Source of the DNA: Fructobacillus evanidus
GTDB lineage: Bacteria; Bacillota; Bacilli; Lactobacillales; Lactobacillaceae
Assembly (NCBI RefSeq): GCF_963580165.1
Contig: NZ_CAUZLM010000003.1
Span: 154,864 to 218,863, forward strand
Reading direction: 5' to 3'
DNA length: 64,000 bases
Of the stretch, positions 22,788 through 31,127 are shown in pieces. Below the pieces are notes generated by a model that saw only the letters and a program-made list of their open reading frames with translations, had not been told where the DNA came from and ran no database searches. Positions within the stretch are counted from its first letter, which is position 1. The number at the start of each line of letters is the position of its first letter. Position numbers and translations under genes: made by a program.

Positions 22788-23894
22788 ATGAAAATTGAAG
22801 AAAGGGCACAGGTCTTAGAAAAGGCGCGCAAGTTAGACATGGTTGATGTGGCTCACGCTTTGGACATGTCATTAGATCCTTTGGGTGCGCATTATACGTG
22901 GCATGAACATGATAGCTTTGTCATTGATACACGTAAGAATATGTTTTATTGGAACAGTCGTCAATTTGGCGGTGATGTTGTCAAATTAGTGGAGACGATT
23001 AAGGAATGCGACTTTAATGGCGCCCTCCGTTTTTTAGCTGGTGTGCAAGGCAAAGCCTTTCAAGACACACCCCAACAACCTAAGGACTTTACCTACTCCC
23101 TCAAAGACCATCAAAAATTTAATTTAGCCAGCGAATACCTACAAAAAGAACGTGGTTTGAGTCCTGAGACCATTCGCTTTTTTAAGGAACAGGGACTGAT
23201 CAGTCAGGCGAGTTATATCACTGATTATGCACATAAGAAAAGTGAGCCGGTTGTGGTCTTTAAAAATAAAGTGCAAGATGAAGTCTTGGGCATCAGTGTG
23301 CAAGGCGTTTGGCAGAAAAAAGAATACGGTAAAAGAGGGCATCTGAAGCGGACACAAGGGAATGGCTTTGCCGGTTTTCAAGTTGTTTTGGGTCAAGTAC
23401 CACAGAAGCCAACTGCTGCACAGCCATTAAGAATCATTGCTTTTGAAGCACCAATTGATTTGTTGTCTTATTATGAGCTCTATCATCAAAAACTGGACAA
23501 TGTCGTTTTAGTGGCCATGAATGGTCTCAAAAAGGGTGTGATTAGTCAAAGTATTGCCAATCAAATCAATCCCAAGATGGCGGCTGAGAAGAAGCCGGAA
23601 TTAATGGACTTTTTAGAGGGTAATGAAATTTTTGATCGAAAGGCAATTCAAGTGATTCTAGCGGTCGATCATGATAAAGCAGGGCAGGAGTTCATTGATA
23701 ATTTTGATTATCACCATGTTGACGTTGCTCCGCACCAGCCTCCTAAAATGGCCAATCAAGAAAAAATGGATTGGAATGATTTTTTAAAAGGAACCAAGGG
23801 GTTACAAATCAATCATCGTCCGAATTTTCAAACAAAATATAAACCGCAAAAGACTGTTGCCCCAAGTAAGCAACAGTCTTTTTCAATGCACTAA
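22788..23894 (+). CDS. DUF3991/Toprim primase-like conjugation protein
   Basis: A 368-residue protein. The N-terminal part (about 1-90) resembles the DUF3991/CHC2-like region of plasmid primases (HEHDSFVIDTRKNMFYWNSR, GGDVVKLV). A Toprim domain follows (about 200-330) with the acidic motif EAPIDLLSY and a DHDKAG (DxD) motif. Such proteins prime or process the incoming strand after transfer. A rho-independent terminator is embedded in its last 11 codons. It begins after AAAGGAGAG. Confidence 0.8.
   Translation: MKIEERAQVLEKARKLDMVDVAHALDMSLDPLGAHYTWHEHDSFVIDTRKNMFYWNSRQFGGDVVKLVETIKECDFNGALRFLAGVQGKAFQDTPQQPKDFTYSLKDHQKFNLASEYLQKERGLSPETIRFFKEQGLISQASYITDYAHKKSEPVVVFKNKVQDEVLGISVQGVWQKKEYGKRGHLKRTQGNGFAGFQVVLGQVPQKPTAAQPLRIIAFEAPIDLLSYYELYHQKLDNVVLVAMNGLKKGVISQSIANQINPKMAAEKKPELMDFLEGNEIFDRKAIQVILAVDHDKAGQEFIDNFDYHHVDVAPHQPPKMANQEKMDWNDFLKGTKGLQINHRPNFQTKYKPQKTVAPSKQQSFSMH
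23851..23884 (+). terminator. Terminator overlapping a coding end
   Basis: A perfect 10-bp stem, AGACTGTTGC / GCAACAGTCT, plus a T run lies inside the last codons of the Toprim gene. Termination here would remove the stop codon from part of the transcripts, so it probably acts with translation-coupled efficiency. Confidence 0.75.
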
Positions 23895-23906
23895 GAGGAG
23901 TCAATT

Positions 23907-25070
23907 ATGCAGGACAAAATGTATTATGGCAGCACTGAGGGCTTGTTTCAGGAGCCTAGTTGGCCAACAGAAGGCTTTCCATTATTTGAACAGGTTGAAC
24001 CTGCTATCCAGCGAGCCGGCCAGGACGGCTTTTTGTATGAAGTCAGCACTGAACCCTTGCTTTTTTTAAATGCCTTACGCCAAGACCGTTTTACTTTTTC
24101 CAAAACGGAACGGCAAACATTAATCGATTGGGTGCCGGCTACCAAGCAAAAGCAGGTCAATAATCTCACAAACGATTTTGATTTGGTTCGACATGTCATG
24201 GCGCAGGTTCAAAGCGCAGACCGACAAAAAGTCGCACAGTACCTAACGAAGATCAACTATGGTTATGCCCTGAATCAAGGGCAAGTGATTTTATTTGATG
24301 GGCAGTATTTAGATGTTTTGCATCAACAAAGTGTACGTGATTTTCAACAAAAGGCCATTGACCCTAGTCGCGTTGAATGGAAACAAATGAAGCAAGAAAT
24401 CGTATCCGAAAGTGCGCTGCAAGTCGGATACTTGTCCGAAGTAAAGGCAAAAATGCTGGCCTTAGACCCTGACCTTTTTCAAAAGGTTTTCGCCCATAGT
24501 CATGGCGCGATGGTGGCATTACTACGCCATGCTAGTGAGGAATCACCAGAAAATATCGGGGCGTTTGACAACCTTTTGGTGACTGAAATGGTACGTCAGT
24601 TGAACTATCAAGATTTTAAAGAAGTCGCGCCATACTTTTTCAATTACCAGCAAATATTGAATGAACATGGTGAAACCGAATTTGTAGCAGAAGAATTTGA
24701 AACGGCGCCCGCCTTGCAAGAAGCCTTGGCGGCCGGCGCTTTGCAAAGTGTGAATGGTTTTGATGCACGAGCATTGCAAGAAAGCTATCAAAATCTTTTT
24801 CAAAGCTATTTTGAGCCGGCTACCGTTGAAAGCATCCTCAACGGGTTAGATTGGGTCAATCTGTTAAAAGATGATCAACAGGCCTTGGCGCAAAACAAGG
24901 AAGCTGATGAGACTTTTAGTCTTGAAGATTATGAAGAATTTATTGTCGCAGCGGATCCATACGGATTGATTCAATTTTATGGCGATGAAGAAGTACAAGC
25001 GTTGGTGTCAGGCGATGAAGAGCAAGTAGCGCAAAGCCAGGTTGCCGAAAACAAAGGGCCACAATTATAA
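23907..25070 (+). CDS. Unknown 387-residue protein of the transfer/leading region
   Basis: An acidic 387-residue soluble protein with no signal peptide. The N-terminus (MYYGSTEGLFQEPSWP, then FLYEVSTEPLLFLNALRQ) faintly recalls the start of ADP-ribosyltransferase-like DUF3990 proteins, but key residues cannot be confirmed, so this is only a suggestion. The rest is helical and Gln/Glu/Ala-rich. The C-terminus ends in KGPQL, a tail shared with the next gene and the relaxase. It starts after AGAGGAG. Lying beside an ArdC-like gene, it may act in the recipient. Confidence 0.55.
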   Translation: MQDKMYYGSTEGLFQEPSWPTEGFPLFEQVEPAIQRAGQDGFLYEVSTEPLLFLNALRQDRFTFSKTERQTLIDWVPATKQKQVNNLTNDFDLVRHVMAQVQSADRQKVAQYLTKINYGYALNQGQVILFDGQYLDVLHQQSVRDFQQKAIDPSRVEWKQMKQEIVSESALQVGYLSEVKAKMLALDPDLFQKVFAHSHGAMVALLRHASEESPENIGAFDNLLVTEMVRQLNYQDFKEVAPYFFNYQQILNEHGETEFVAEEFETAPALQEALAAGALQSVNGFDARALQESYQNLFQSYFEPATVESILNGLDWVNLLKDDQQALAQNKEADETFSLEDYEEFIVAADPYGLIQFYGDEEVQALVSGDEEQVAQSQVAENKGPQL

Positions 25071-25078
25071 GAGCAATA

Positions 25079-25105
25079 AAAAAAGCCGGGTTTCCCCGAC
25101 TTTTC
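25079..25105 (+). terminator. Intrinsic terminator
   Basis: The stem AAAAGCCGGG / CCCGACTTTT (one mismatch) with a T-rich end, 9 nt after the preceding stop codon. Confidence 0.7.
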
Positions 25106-25206
25106 TTATTCTCATGGCACCAAAAAAGGAATTGCCTAACCTCATGGGACATTCAAGGCATGCCCTGCCTGTACAATTCCTTATCAAGATTATAGGAGAA
25201 GCGACG

Positions 25207-26874
25207 ATGAAAGTCAAATTATTAAACCCAGAATTTTTGGGAAGTGAAGAGCTGAGGACTGGTTCTAATCAATTTTTAGTTAAAACAAATCGCATGTATG
25301 TTGGTATTTATGATGAGCAATTAGGATGGTTCATCCCGTTGGTGGGAAAACTTTCCAAAAGTGCTCCTCAAGATGGTGTATTTGAGACTCCTTTTCCAAA
25401 TCACAACCCTCATTTGGTACGCCCTGGATTGAATTTTCAAAAAGCAGTCTTCATCGAAGATGAATCTGCTTTACGCGACATTAAACGAGGAATGCCCCAC
25501 GCACAATATCAGTTCATTGAACGAAACCAGTCTCAAATACAGTCCGCCTTTGAAAACTATGTTCAAAGGATTGTTCAGCTGCCCTTACACCATCCGAACC
25601 TGCTAATGAGTTCTGTTCCATTCTATCCCAGAGGCATCGAGAAGTTATTGCAACAACGCGTCGATCGTTTCGGGCTGGAAGGACCAGTAACCACTTATCA
25701 ACCAACAGAAGAAAAGGAGAACAAAAATATGTATGACAATGTCAAAACAACTAACCCAGCTCAATTAGCTAAAGACATCTTGGCTAAGGTTCAACAAGAA
25801 GACATCCAAACAAGTGGCTTAGTGCCTGATAATCAAGACGAAGAACTGGACGATAATTTACAAGAAATCATTCAAAGTAAAGATAAAAAACGCCTGAATC
25901 GTTATTTAAAACGAGGGCTCTCCAAATATCGACAGTCTGATTATTTGAGGAGTTATTTAAAGTATGCCGCCCAATTTCCGCAATATTCTAGTCGCAACCA
26001 ACGACTCTTACATGAACAAGCGCCCTATGCCCGTCAGGTAGCCAGCTTCCAGCAATGGAAAAACTTGGGTAATCCCATCAAAAAAGGGGCCAAGTCGTTA
26101 CGTATTTTCGCGCCTGTGACTGTTATTAAAAAAGACCGAGATGGTCAACCTATACTGGATGAAAATGGTCAAAAGCAACGCGAAACCTATTACAAATTGG
26201 TGCCAGTTTTTGATCAAACGCAAGTCACTGATCCTAAAAAAATCATCCAACCCGTCAAGCCAATTGAAGGCGAATTGGACGCTCCTGAACATCCGGATCG
26301 TTTTGAAAAAGCCATGCAAATCGTCACTGGCCTGACGATTGCCCAAGTTGGTTTTGGTGAAATGCCACCCAATCATCCAGAAGCCAATGGCTATTTTAAT
26401 GCCGCACAAAACATCATTGTTTTGAAGAAAGGGCTGAGTCAAAATCAGACGGTTCATACGTTGTTGCATGAGGTGGTTCATAGTCGTTTGCACCAAAATG
26501 AAACCGTTGAATTTGGTAGCCAAACTTATCAAAGAGACGAGTTCGTCGCTGAAAGTGTGGCCTTTATTCTCGCCGAAAAATTAGGAATTGATACCAAGGA
26601 ATATAGTTTTGGCTACCTTGATAGCTGGACGCAAGATGATCCAAAACTCGAAAAATTGACCGACGTCTTTCAACAAATCAGCGAAGAAGCGAAAACCTTG
26701 TCCGAACAAATTGAACAACGAATCGTTGAGTTGCAAAAGCGCAGTGAGCACCAAATGAAAATGCAAACGATAGTACAACCCAACCTTACCGAGACCAAAG
26801 AAGCACAAAATGAGGTAACAGCAGAACACACACCCAATGCAAATTTAACCCAAGCGACGGGGCCAAAGCTGTAA
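25207..26874 (+). CDS. Fusion: ToxN-like N-terminus + ArdC-type antirestriction metallopeptidase
   Basis: A 555-residue two-part protein. Residues 1-150 resemble the ToxN/AbiQ layout: KTNRMYVGIYDEQLGWFIPLVGK, then GLNFQKAVFI and a long helix ending in an RFG motif. The TSxK nuclease motif is replaced by VGKL, so activity is doubtful. Residues 225-330 are ArdC_N, the single-strand-DNA-binding part (SSRNQRLL, FQQWKNLGNPIKKGAKSL). Residues 400-470 are a zincin-like peptidase with HEVVH and the downstream Glu in DEFVAESVAF. The C-terminus is TGPKL. ArdC proteins of some plasmids travel with the transferred strand and protect it from restriction. An internal start at 25729 could make the ArdC part alone. 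Confidence 0.8.
   Translation: MKVKLLNPEFLGSEELRTGSNQFLVKTNRMYVGIYDEQLGWFIPLVGKLSKSAPQDGVFETPFPNHNPHLVRPGLNFQKAVFIEDESALRDIKRGMPHAQYQFIERNQSQIQSAFENYVQRIVQLPLHHPNLLMSSVPFYPRGIEKLLQQRVDRFGLEGPVTTYQPTEEKENKNMYDNVKTTNPAQLAKDILAKVQQEDIQTSGLVPDNQDEELDDNLQEIIQSKDKKRLNRYLKRGLSKYRQSDYLRSYLKYAAQFPQYSSRNQRLLHEQAPYARQVASFQQWKNLGNPIKKGAKSLRIFAPVTVIKKDRDGQPILDENGQKQRETYYKLVPVFDQTQVTDPKKIIQPVKPIEGELDAPEHPDRFEKAMQIVTGLTIAQVGFGEMPPNHPEANGYFNAAQNIIVLKKGLSQNQTVHTLLHEVVHSRLHQNETVEFGSQTYQRDEFVAESVAFILAEKLGIDTKEYSFGYLDSWTQDDPKLEKLTDVFQQISEEAKTLSEQIEQRIVELQKRSEHQMKMQTIVQPNLTETKEAQNEVTAEHTPNANLTQATGPKL
25711..25731 (+). promoter_or_regulatory. Internal ribosome binding site and start for the ArdC half
   Basis: GAAAAGGAG lies 10 nt before an in-frame ATG at 25729 (MYDNVKTTNP), just at the linker between the two halves. 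It would give a separate 381-residue ArdC-like protein (25729-26874). A ribosome binding site as good as those of real genes here is unlikely by chance at a domain border. Confidence 0.6.
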
Positions 26875-26967
26875 GAGCACCGTCGCATTTACAACAAATA
26901 AGCGGTGGCCCACAACAAAGTATGCGTCAAAAAATGAATCAAATTGCTAGCACAGGAGAAGAATAAT

Positions 26968-27240
26968 ATGTTTGAGAACCAAACGATTTACGAAACCATT
27001 TTGGCCGTTTTAACGGACGATTTTACGAAAGAACTAACGCCCGAAGATCTCATTTTAGATCCAATTGTCATGATGAAACGTGTTGAAACGCTTCAAAAAA
27101 GTTACGAGGAATTGGCACAAAAAGACCAACTAGCAGACTTGGATGAAACGTTAAAATGGCTAAAAAACAACCAAGGAAAACCAGCTTATCAGTCACTGTT
27201 TGACGATTTAAAAGCGGCTTATTTTGACGAAAAGCAATGA
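26968..27240 (+). CDS. Small acidic hypothetical protein before oriT
   Basis: A 90-residue acidic helical protein (IYETILAVLTDDFTKEL start, then repeated Lys/Glu helices). The ATG at 26968 has AGGAG 10 nt upstream; an in-frame ATG at 26944 lacks one. It is the last gene before the oriT-like region. The function is unknown; its acidity and position would suit a DNA-mimic antirestriction or relaxosome accessory, but no motif supports either. Confidence 0.6.
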   Translation: MFENQTIYETILAVLTDDFTKELTPEDLILDPIVMMKRVETLQKSYEELAQKDQLADLDETLKWLKNNQGKPAYQSLFDDLKAAYFDEKQ

Positions 27241-27260
27241 CTTTGTGAAAGAATTTAACC

Positions 27261-27403
27261 GGGGATTGGGGCAGCGCCCCAAAGTTTACCCCCTTCATCT
27301 GCCTGCAGAAAAGGGGGTAATTTCAGCATGTGTGGCCACACATGCTAAACTTGCAAAAAGAGGATGACCCTCTTTTTTAGCCAACAGCTGTTGGCTTTTT
27401 TAT
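27261..27403. other. Candidate origin of transfer (oriT)
   Basis: A 143-bp noncoding run of nested palindromes upstream of mobC and the relaxase: GGGGCAGCGCCCC (27268-27280), TTACCCCCTT / AAGGGGGTAA (27286-27320), and a perfect 22-bp palindrome from AGCATGTGTGG to CCACACATGCT (27325-27346) followed by AAACTTGCAAA. Two terminator hairpins follow (27355-27377 and 27379-27401). The position next to MobC/relaxase genes and the dense dyads are typical of oriT. The nick is probably near 27347-27355, which is an inference. Confidence 0.65.
27355..27401 (+). terminator. Two tandem intrinsic terminators
   Basis: The stem AAAAAGAGG / CCTCTTTTT, then the perfect palindrome AGCCAACAGCTGTTGGCT with T run. 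They would insulate the relaxase operon from upstream transcription. Confidence 0.85.
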
Positions 27404-27473
27404 ATGTCATTGTTTTAGTGGATGCTGGCCATCATCCAAGTATTATTTCACAAAGGCGTAAAGGAGTTATCGG

Positions 27474-27821
27474 ATGGTTTTGAACAATAATCGTAAGCGA
27501 AAAATTGTCAAAAGAGTGTCCTTAACGGAACAAGAAAATCAAGTTTTAAACCAACGCGTTCGAGCGAGTCAAAGTCCTAGTTTTCAAAATTATGCGTTGC
27601 AAATGTTGTTAACCGGACAAGTCGTGCATCGTGATTTTTCAGAATTAAAACAACTGCGTTTTGAGGTTGCTAAGTTAGGAGCCAATGTCAATCAGTTAGC
27701 TCGAGCGGCCCATGTTTACCGTCAAGTAGACGTCGAAGTGGTCGAAGAAATGATGACGAGTTTTCAAGAATTTAAAGAAGAGTTGGATGACTTACAACGG
27801 CAAATCATTCAAAAAGACTAG
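27474..27821 (+). CDS. MobC/PcfF-type relaxosome accessory protein
   Basis: A 115-residue basic protein. An N-terminal ribbon-helix-helix-like DNA-binding part (KRKIVKRVSLTEQENQVLNQRV) precedes the MobC signature FEVAKLGANVNQLARAAH near residues 60-80 and a coiled-coil end. MobC/PcfF binds oriT and helps the relaxase open the strands. It starts after AAGGAG at a gap directly behind the oriT-like region, and the relaxase follows after 16 nt. Confidence 0.85.
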   Translation: MVLNNNRKRKIVKRVSLTEQENQVLNQRVRASQSPSFQNYALQMLLTGQVVHRDFSELKQLRFEVAKLGANVNQLARAAHVYRQVDVEVVEEMMTSFQEFKEELDDLQRQIIQKD

Positions 27822-27837
27822 GAAAGGAGAGTGCTTG

Positions 27838-29484
27838 ATGGTGTACACCAAAAGCTTTGTCATTCACTCGTTTGATAATTTACGTCATGCCGATCAGTAT
27901 ATTAAAAACAAAGAGAAAATTTCCAAAGCCCAACAACAAGCAGACTATTTGAAAAATGCGTTGACCTACGTTGAAAATTCTGAAAAAACAAATGGTCAAG
28001 AAATGCTTAGTGGTCATTTAATTGGTAATTTGGAAGATTCCTATAACGAGATGTTAGCCACCCAAATGTTAGCGTACATGGAAAAAGGAAAGGATTTAAA
28101 TTTTGATGAACAGGGCCACTTGATTCCATTTGAGTATCAAGATTTACAAAAAATCACGGGAAGAGGCAGCCCACAATTAGCACATCATTTAATTCAATCC
28201 TTTAGTCCTGATGACCAATTAACACCCGAAGAAGTCCACGAGATTGGACGAAAGACGGTCATGGAATTAACCGGTGGGGACTATCAATTTGTGATCGCCA
28301 CCCATTTAGATCAAGACCACTTGCATAACCATATTATCTTTAACCATCTTAGTTCACTGGACGGTTCAGCTTTTCGATGGCAGAAAGGAACCGCTAAACA
28401 ATATGGCGATATTTCAAACAAAATTGCCAGTCGCTATGGGGCCAAAATCATTGAGCCTGGTATGAAGTCTAGCCACCAACGCTATACAAAATGGCAAACC
28501 GAGAACTTATACCGTCGGAAAATCAAGGCACGTTTAGACTACCTGTTAGCCAATGCCAATTCCAAGATGGACTTCTTAGAAAAAGCAGCGGCCATTCATT
28601 TACAAGTCGATACGAGTGGTCAACACACCAAATTTAAATTGGCCGATAGTGATCAAATCAAATGGACACGGGCACGTAGTTTGGATAAAAAGCAACCAGC
28701 ATTTTATCAAATGGCCAACATGGAAAAGCGCTTAGCAGAAAATGATGTGCAGGTCAGCGTGGCAGAAGTCGTGGAAAACTACCAAGAAAATATTGAACAA
28801 GAGCAAGAAGACTTTGGCTGGCGGGTAATCATTGAACCTTGGCAGATTTATTCCAAAACGAGTCAAGGTTTGTATGTCAATGTGGACTTTGGCGCTGATG
28901 ACCAAGCGCAAGTTTTGATTTATGGGTCACAATTAGATGAATTAGAAAACGGTCAGTATGCTTTTTTTGTCAAAGATAATGATTATTACAACATTACCCG
29001 GCCACAAAAAGGGCAAGGGGATAAACGTTTTATTAAAGGATCTACTTTAGCTAAGCAGCTTAGTCGCTATAATGGGCAACAGCCAATTCGAAAAGAACCG
29101 GTGATTGCTTCTTTAGCAGCAAAGCTCAAGGCCTTAGACTTTTATGCACAGCATGGTGATGGTACGTTACGGAGTGGTCAGGCCAAACAAATCGAACAAA
29201 ACCTAGTCGCAGCGATGGCTACAGCCAAAGAGCGATTGGCAGATCTTGACGATAAGATTGTGCAATTGCGACAAGAAATGTCACAGCAGTTAGATGATCC
29301 CAACGTGAGGGCAAATCTAAAAAAAGAGTTGAACGCTTTAAGCATTAGCCGTGACTTATTGCATGAACAATATGAACAAGCAGTCCATGATTTAGACTAC
29401 CACCGTGGCATCCATGCCAAGATGACCAATGTCTATGAACAACAAGAAAAAAAGGCCCCTCAAAAAGAGGGGCCAACTTTATAA
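27838..29484 (+). CDS. Relaxase / mobilization nuclease
   Basis: A 548-residue relaxase of the MOBP-like Relaxase/mobilization nuclease family. The metal-binding three-His motif is HLDQDHLHNHIIFNH near residues 160-175. The catalytic Tyr is in the N-terminal 60 residues (candidates in YTKSF, DQYIKNK, ADYLKNA, TYVENS). A helical C-terminal half probably binds the coupling protein. The last codons form a GGCCCCTC / GAGGGGCC hairpin and encode KEGPTL, a tail like those at 25070 and 26874. The start at 27838 has AAAGGAGAG. Its order with mobC matches pcfF-pcfG of pCF10. Confidence 0.9.
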   Translation: MVYTKSFVIHSFDNLRHADQYIKNKEKISKAQQQADYLKNALTYVENSEKTNGQEMLSGHLIGNLEDSYNEMLATQMLAYMEKGKDLNFDEQGHLIPFEYQDLQKITGRGSPQLAHHLIQSFSPDDQLTPEEVHEIGRKTVMELTGGDYQFVIATHLDQDHLHNHIIFNHLSSLDGSAFRWQKGTAKQYGDISNKIASRYGAKIIEPGMKSSHQRYTKWQTENLYRRKIKARLDYLLANANSKMDFLEKAAAIHLQVDTSGQHTKFKLADSDQIKWTRARSLDKKQPAFYQMANMEKRLAENDVQVSVAEVVENYQENIEQEQEDFGWRVIIEPWQIYSKTSQGLYVNVDFGADDQAQVLIYGSQLDELENGQYAFFVKDNDYYNITRPQKGQGDKRFIKGSTLAKQLSRYNGQQPIRKEPVIASLAAKLKALDFYAQHGDGTLRSGQAKQIEQNLVAAMATAKERLADLDDKIVQLRQEMSQQLDDPNVRANLKKELNALSISRDLLHEQYEQAVHDLDYHRGIHAKMTNVYEQQEKKAPQKEGPTL

Positions 29485-29497
29485 AAAGGAGTCAATC

Positions 29498-29977
29498 ATG
29501 ACAGGAGAAAAAAGAAATATCGTCAGTATTGGTACTCGTCCCGAAATTGGTTTGCCAAAAGATTGGGCGAAAAGGCTAAGATACTATCACTTTTTAGAAA
29601 TTGGGTATAATGTGGTCAATTTATACAGACTATCCATCGAGCAAACCTTACCAATTGAGGGCCCGGTCAAAACGAACATTGTTTTGCGTAATGTTGCTGG
29701 TGAGTTTTTGTTTAGAGAGCCGATTACAGTGGCCACAATCCAAAACCATGATGAATTATATCGTTGCGTTCAACATTGTGTACGCTTTTATGATGGTCAA
29801 AAGTATTTTGTTGCTTCTGATAACGCCATAAACCTTAACCGGATATTAGAACTACCAATCAAGAATCACGAGGTTTTAACCCGGTTGTTTTCTGATGGTG
29901 CTAATCTAGCAGAAGAAATTAACAAACTTTTCTTAGAGGAATATGATGAATATTTCCGCCATATGGAGGATTATTAG
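29498..29977 (+). CDS. Hypothetical protein after the relaxase
   Basis: A 159-residue soluble protein. The middle shows alternating strands (VVNLYRLSIEQ, TNIVLRNVAGEFLF) and a helical acidic end (EEYDEYFRHMEDY). The ATG at 29498 has AAAGGAG 8 nt upstream and follows the relaxase by 13 nt, so it is cotranscribed with it. No family is recognised. Confidence 0.6.
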   Translation: MTGEKRNIVSIGTRPEIGLPKDWAKRLRYYHFLEIGYNVVNLYRLSIEQTLPIEGPVKTNIVLRNVAGEFLFREPITVATIQNHDELYRCVQHCVRFYDGQKYFVASDNAINLNRILELPIKNHEVLTRLFSDGANLAEEINKLFLEEYDEYFRHMEDY

Positions 29978-30139
29978 TGTTTCTCTTTTTCTGGATATTT
30001 TTTAATTCTATCAGCGTTATCGTAGCATCTGAAGGGGATTAGCTTCTCCTTTCAGAGTTTAAAGAAGTTCTGAAAATCTAACTAAACATATCACTAATAA
30101 TTAAAAGAACAAACATTAAAAAACACAAGGAGTTTATCC

Positions 30140-30463
30140 ATGATCAAAACAGAATACATGAAAAGACAGAATAATATGAACAATCGGCTCAGTGAGAATG
30201 ACTTGTTAGCGATTCGGGCTGAATTTGATAAAAGTATAAAACAGCAGACCAACTTTGTTGAGAAAAATTTTGTTAGTAGTGCCACTTTTAATGAATTTAA
30301 AGGGGGATACGCAAGGATACTGAAAACTTTAGAAGAAACAGATAAACGACTTGATGAAGAAAAAGCCAGTAAAGGTGAGATGCAAATATTGTTGACTATT
30401 TTTGGTTTTCTTATTGTAGTAGCAACAGTTGCAATTATTACTAAACTCTGTCTCAATATCTGA
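30140..30463 (+). CDS. Small tail-anchored coiled-coil protein
   Basis: A 107-residue protein: a charged coiled-coil body (residues 15-75) and one C-terminal membrane helix (about 81-103). It starts after AAGGAG. Its last codons and stop lie in the first of two 57-bp direct repeats, so the 3' end has been shaped by the recombination that introduced the following cargo. Confidence 0.6.
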   Translation: MIKTEYMKRQNNMNNRLSENDLLAIRAEFDKSIKQQTNFVEKNFVSSATFNEFKGGYARILKTLEETDKRLDEEKASKGEMQILLTIFGFLIVVATVAIITKLCLNI

Positions 30464-30505
30464 ATCAACTACACGAAAGGAAATACTACCATGACAAAAT
30501 ATCTG
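30449..30505. repeat. 57-bp direct repeat, left copy (decayed topB start)
   Basis: Matches 33233-33289 with one mismatch. It includes the topB ribosome binding site and first five codons (MTKYL). Here the reading continues only to MTKYLGAYNYE and stops, so this is a decoy topB start left by a duplication or insertion. Confidence 0.9.
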
Positions 30506-30518
30506 GGAGCGTACAATT

Positions 30519-30749
30519 ATGAATAATAAAAAAGAACAATTGAATCTTTTAATATGGTTAATTGAAACCCGATGTCCAAATTTATATAAGCAAATTTCCA
30601 GTGTGCCACATACTCCTACTTTAAAAAATGACATTGAATTACAGGCTCAGGAACTTTTAACCGAGTATGAAATAGAATTAAATGACCAAGATGTTGACAG
30701 GGAATGTTTATATAAAAAATCACTCATCCGGAATAGTGATGAAATCTGA
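30519..30749 (+). CDS. Small hypothetical cargo protein
   Basis: A 76-residue AT-rich gene product, helical and acidic. Its ATG overlaps the stop of the truncated topB-start peptide (TATGAATAA), with GGGAG upstream. It may thus be translated by coupling to the decoy topB start. No homology is recognised. Confidence 0.5.
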   Translation: MNNKKEQLNLLIWLIETRCPNLYKQISSVPHTPTLKNDIELQAQELLTEYEIELNDQDVDRECLYKKSLIRNSDEI

Positions 30750-30769
30750 CACATAGGGCGTTCTTGGAG

Positions 30770-30805
30770 AAAAAGCCCCCTCAAAAAGAGGGACCCACAT
30801 TATAG
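30770..30805 (+). pseudogene. Decayed copy of the relaxase C-terminal end
   Basis: A short open stretch encodes EKKPPQKEGPTL and stops, nearly the same as the relaxase end EKKAPQKEGPTL, including the CCCCTCAAAAAGAGGG hairpin. No start codon fits. It marks a second recombination scar inside the cargo island. Confidence 0.6.
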
Positions 30806-30815
30806 GAGAATCAAC

Positions 30816-31112
30816 ATGAAAAAAACATCATTGACAGTAGTTTTGAATATTATGAAAAAACTAATAAAGTATTGGTGGCGATGGTCACAGCGCTGTTCAT
30901 TTGGAATTGTTTGCTTCTTATTCTTAGGAAACCTACAAACTGCTTTCATCGTCAAAAATCAGGGTGCTCAGACAACGAACCTGCCAAGCGAACAGTTGGG
31001 AAACCTTTACACTTTGTTTAGCTGGTTGTTATTAACTGGCCTACTTTGGCTACCCCTTTTCATCGCTATAATCGAACTATTGCTGAATAGCAAGTCAAAA
31101 AAGATCAGATAA
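30816..31112 (+). CDS. Two-span membrane protein (cargo)
   Basis: A 98-residue protein with two hydrophobic helices (about 29-50 and 68-90) and basic ends. The ATG at 30816 has AGGAG 8 nt upstream. It may form an operon with the next two genes (spacing 15 nt, then overlap). Small membrane proteins of this kind are common in both defence and immunity loci, but no function is recognised. Confidence 0.55.
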   Translation: MKKTSLTVVLNIMKKLIKYWWRWSQRCSFGIVCFLFLGNLQTAFIVKNQGAQTTNLPSEQLGNLYTLFSWLLLTGLLWLPLFIAIIELLLNSKSKKIR

Positions 31113-31127
31113 AGCGGAGGACCTGAC

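Noticed and set aside
26098..26532. 144-residue minus-strand frame opposite the ArdC domain
   Set aside because: Antisense to a conserved domain with clear motifs; no ribosome binding site.
26875..26967. Open stretch after the ArdC-like gene ending in SMRQKMNQIASTGEE
   Set aside because: No start codon or ribosome binding site; it may be an old 3' remnant or a frameshifted extension, but nothing confirms either.
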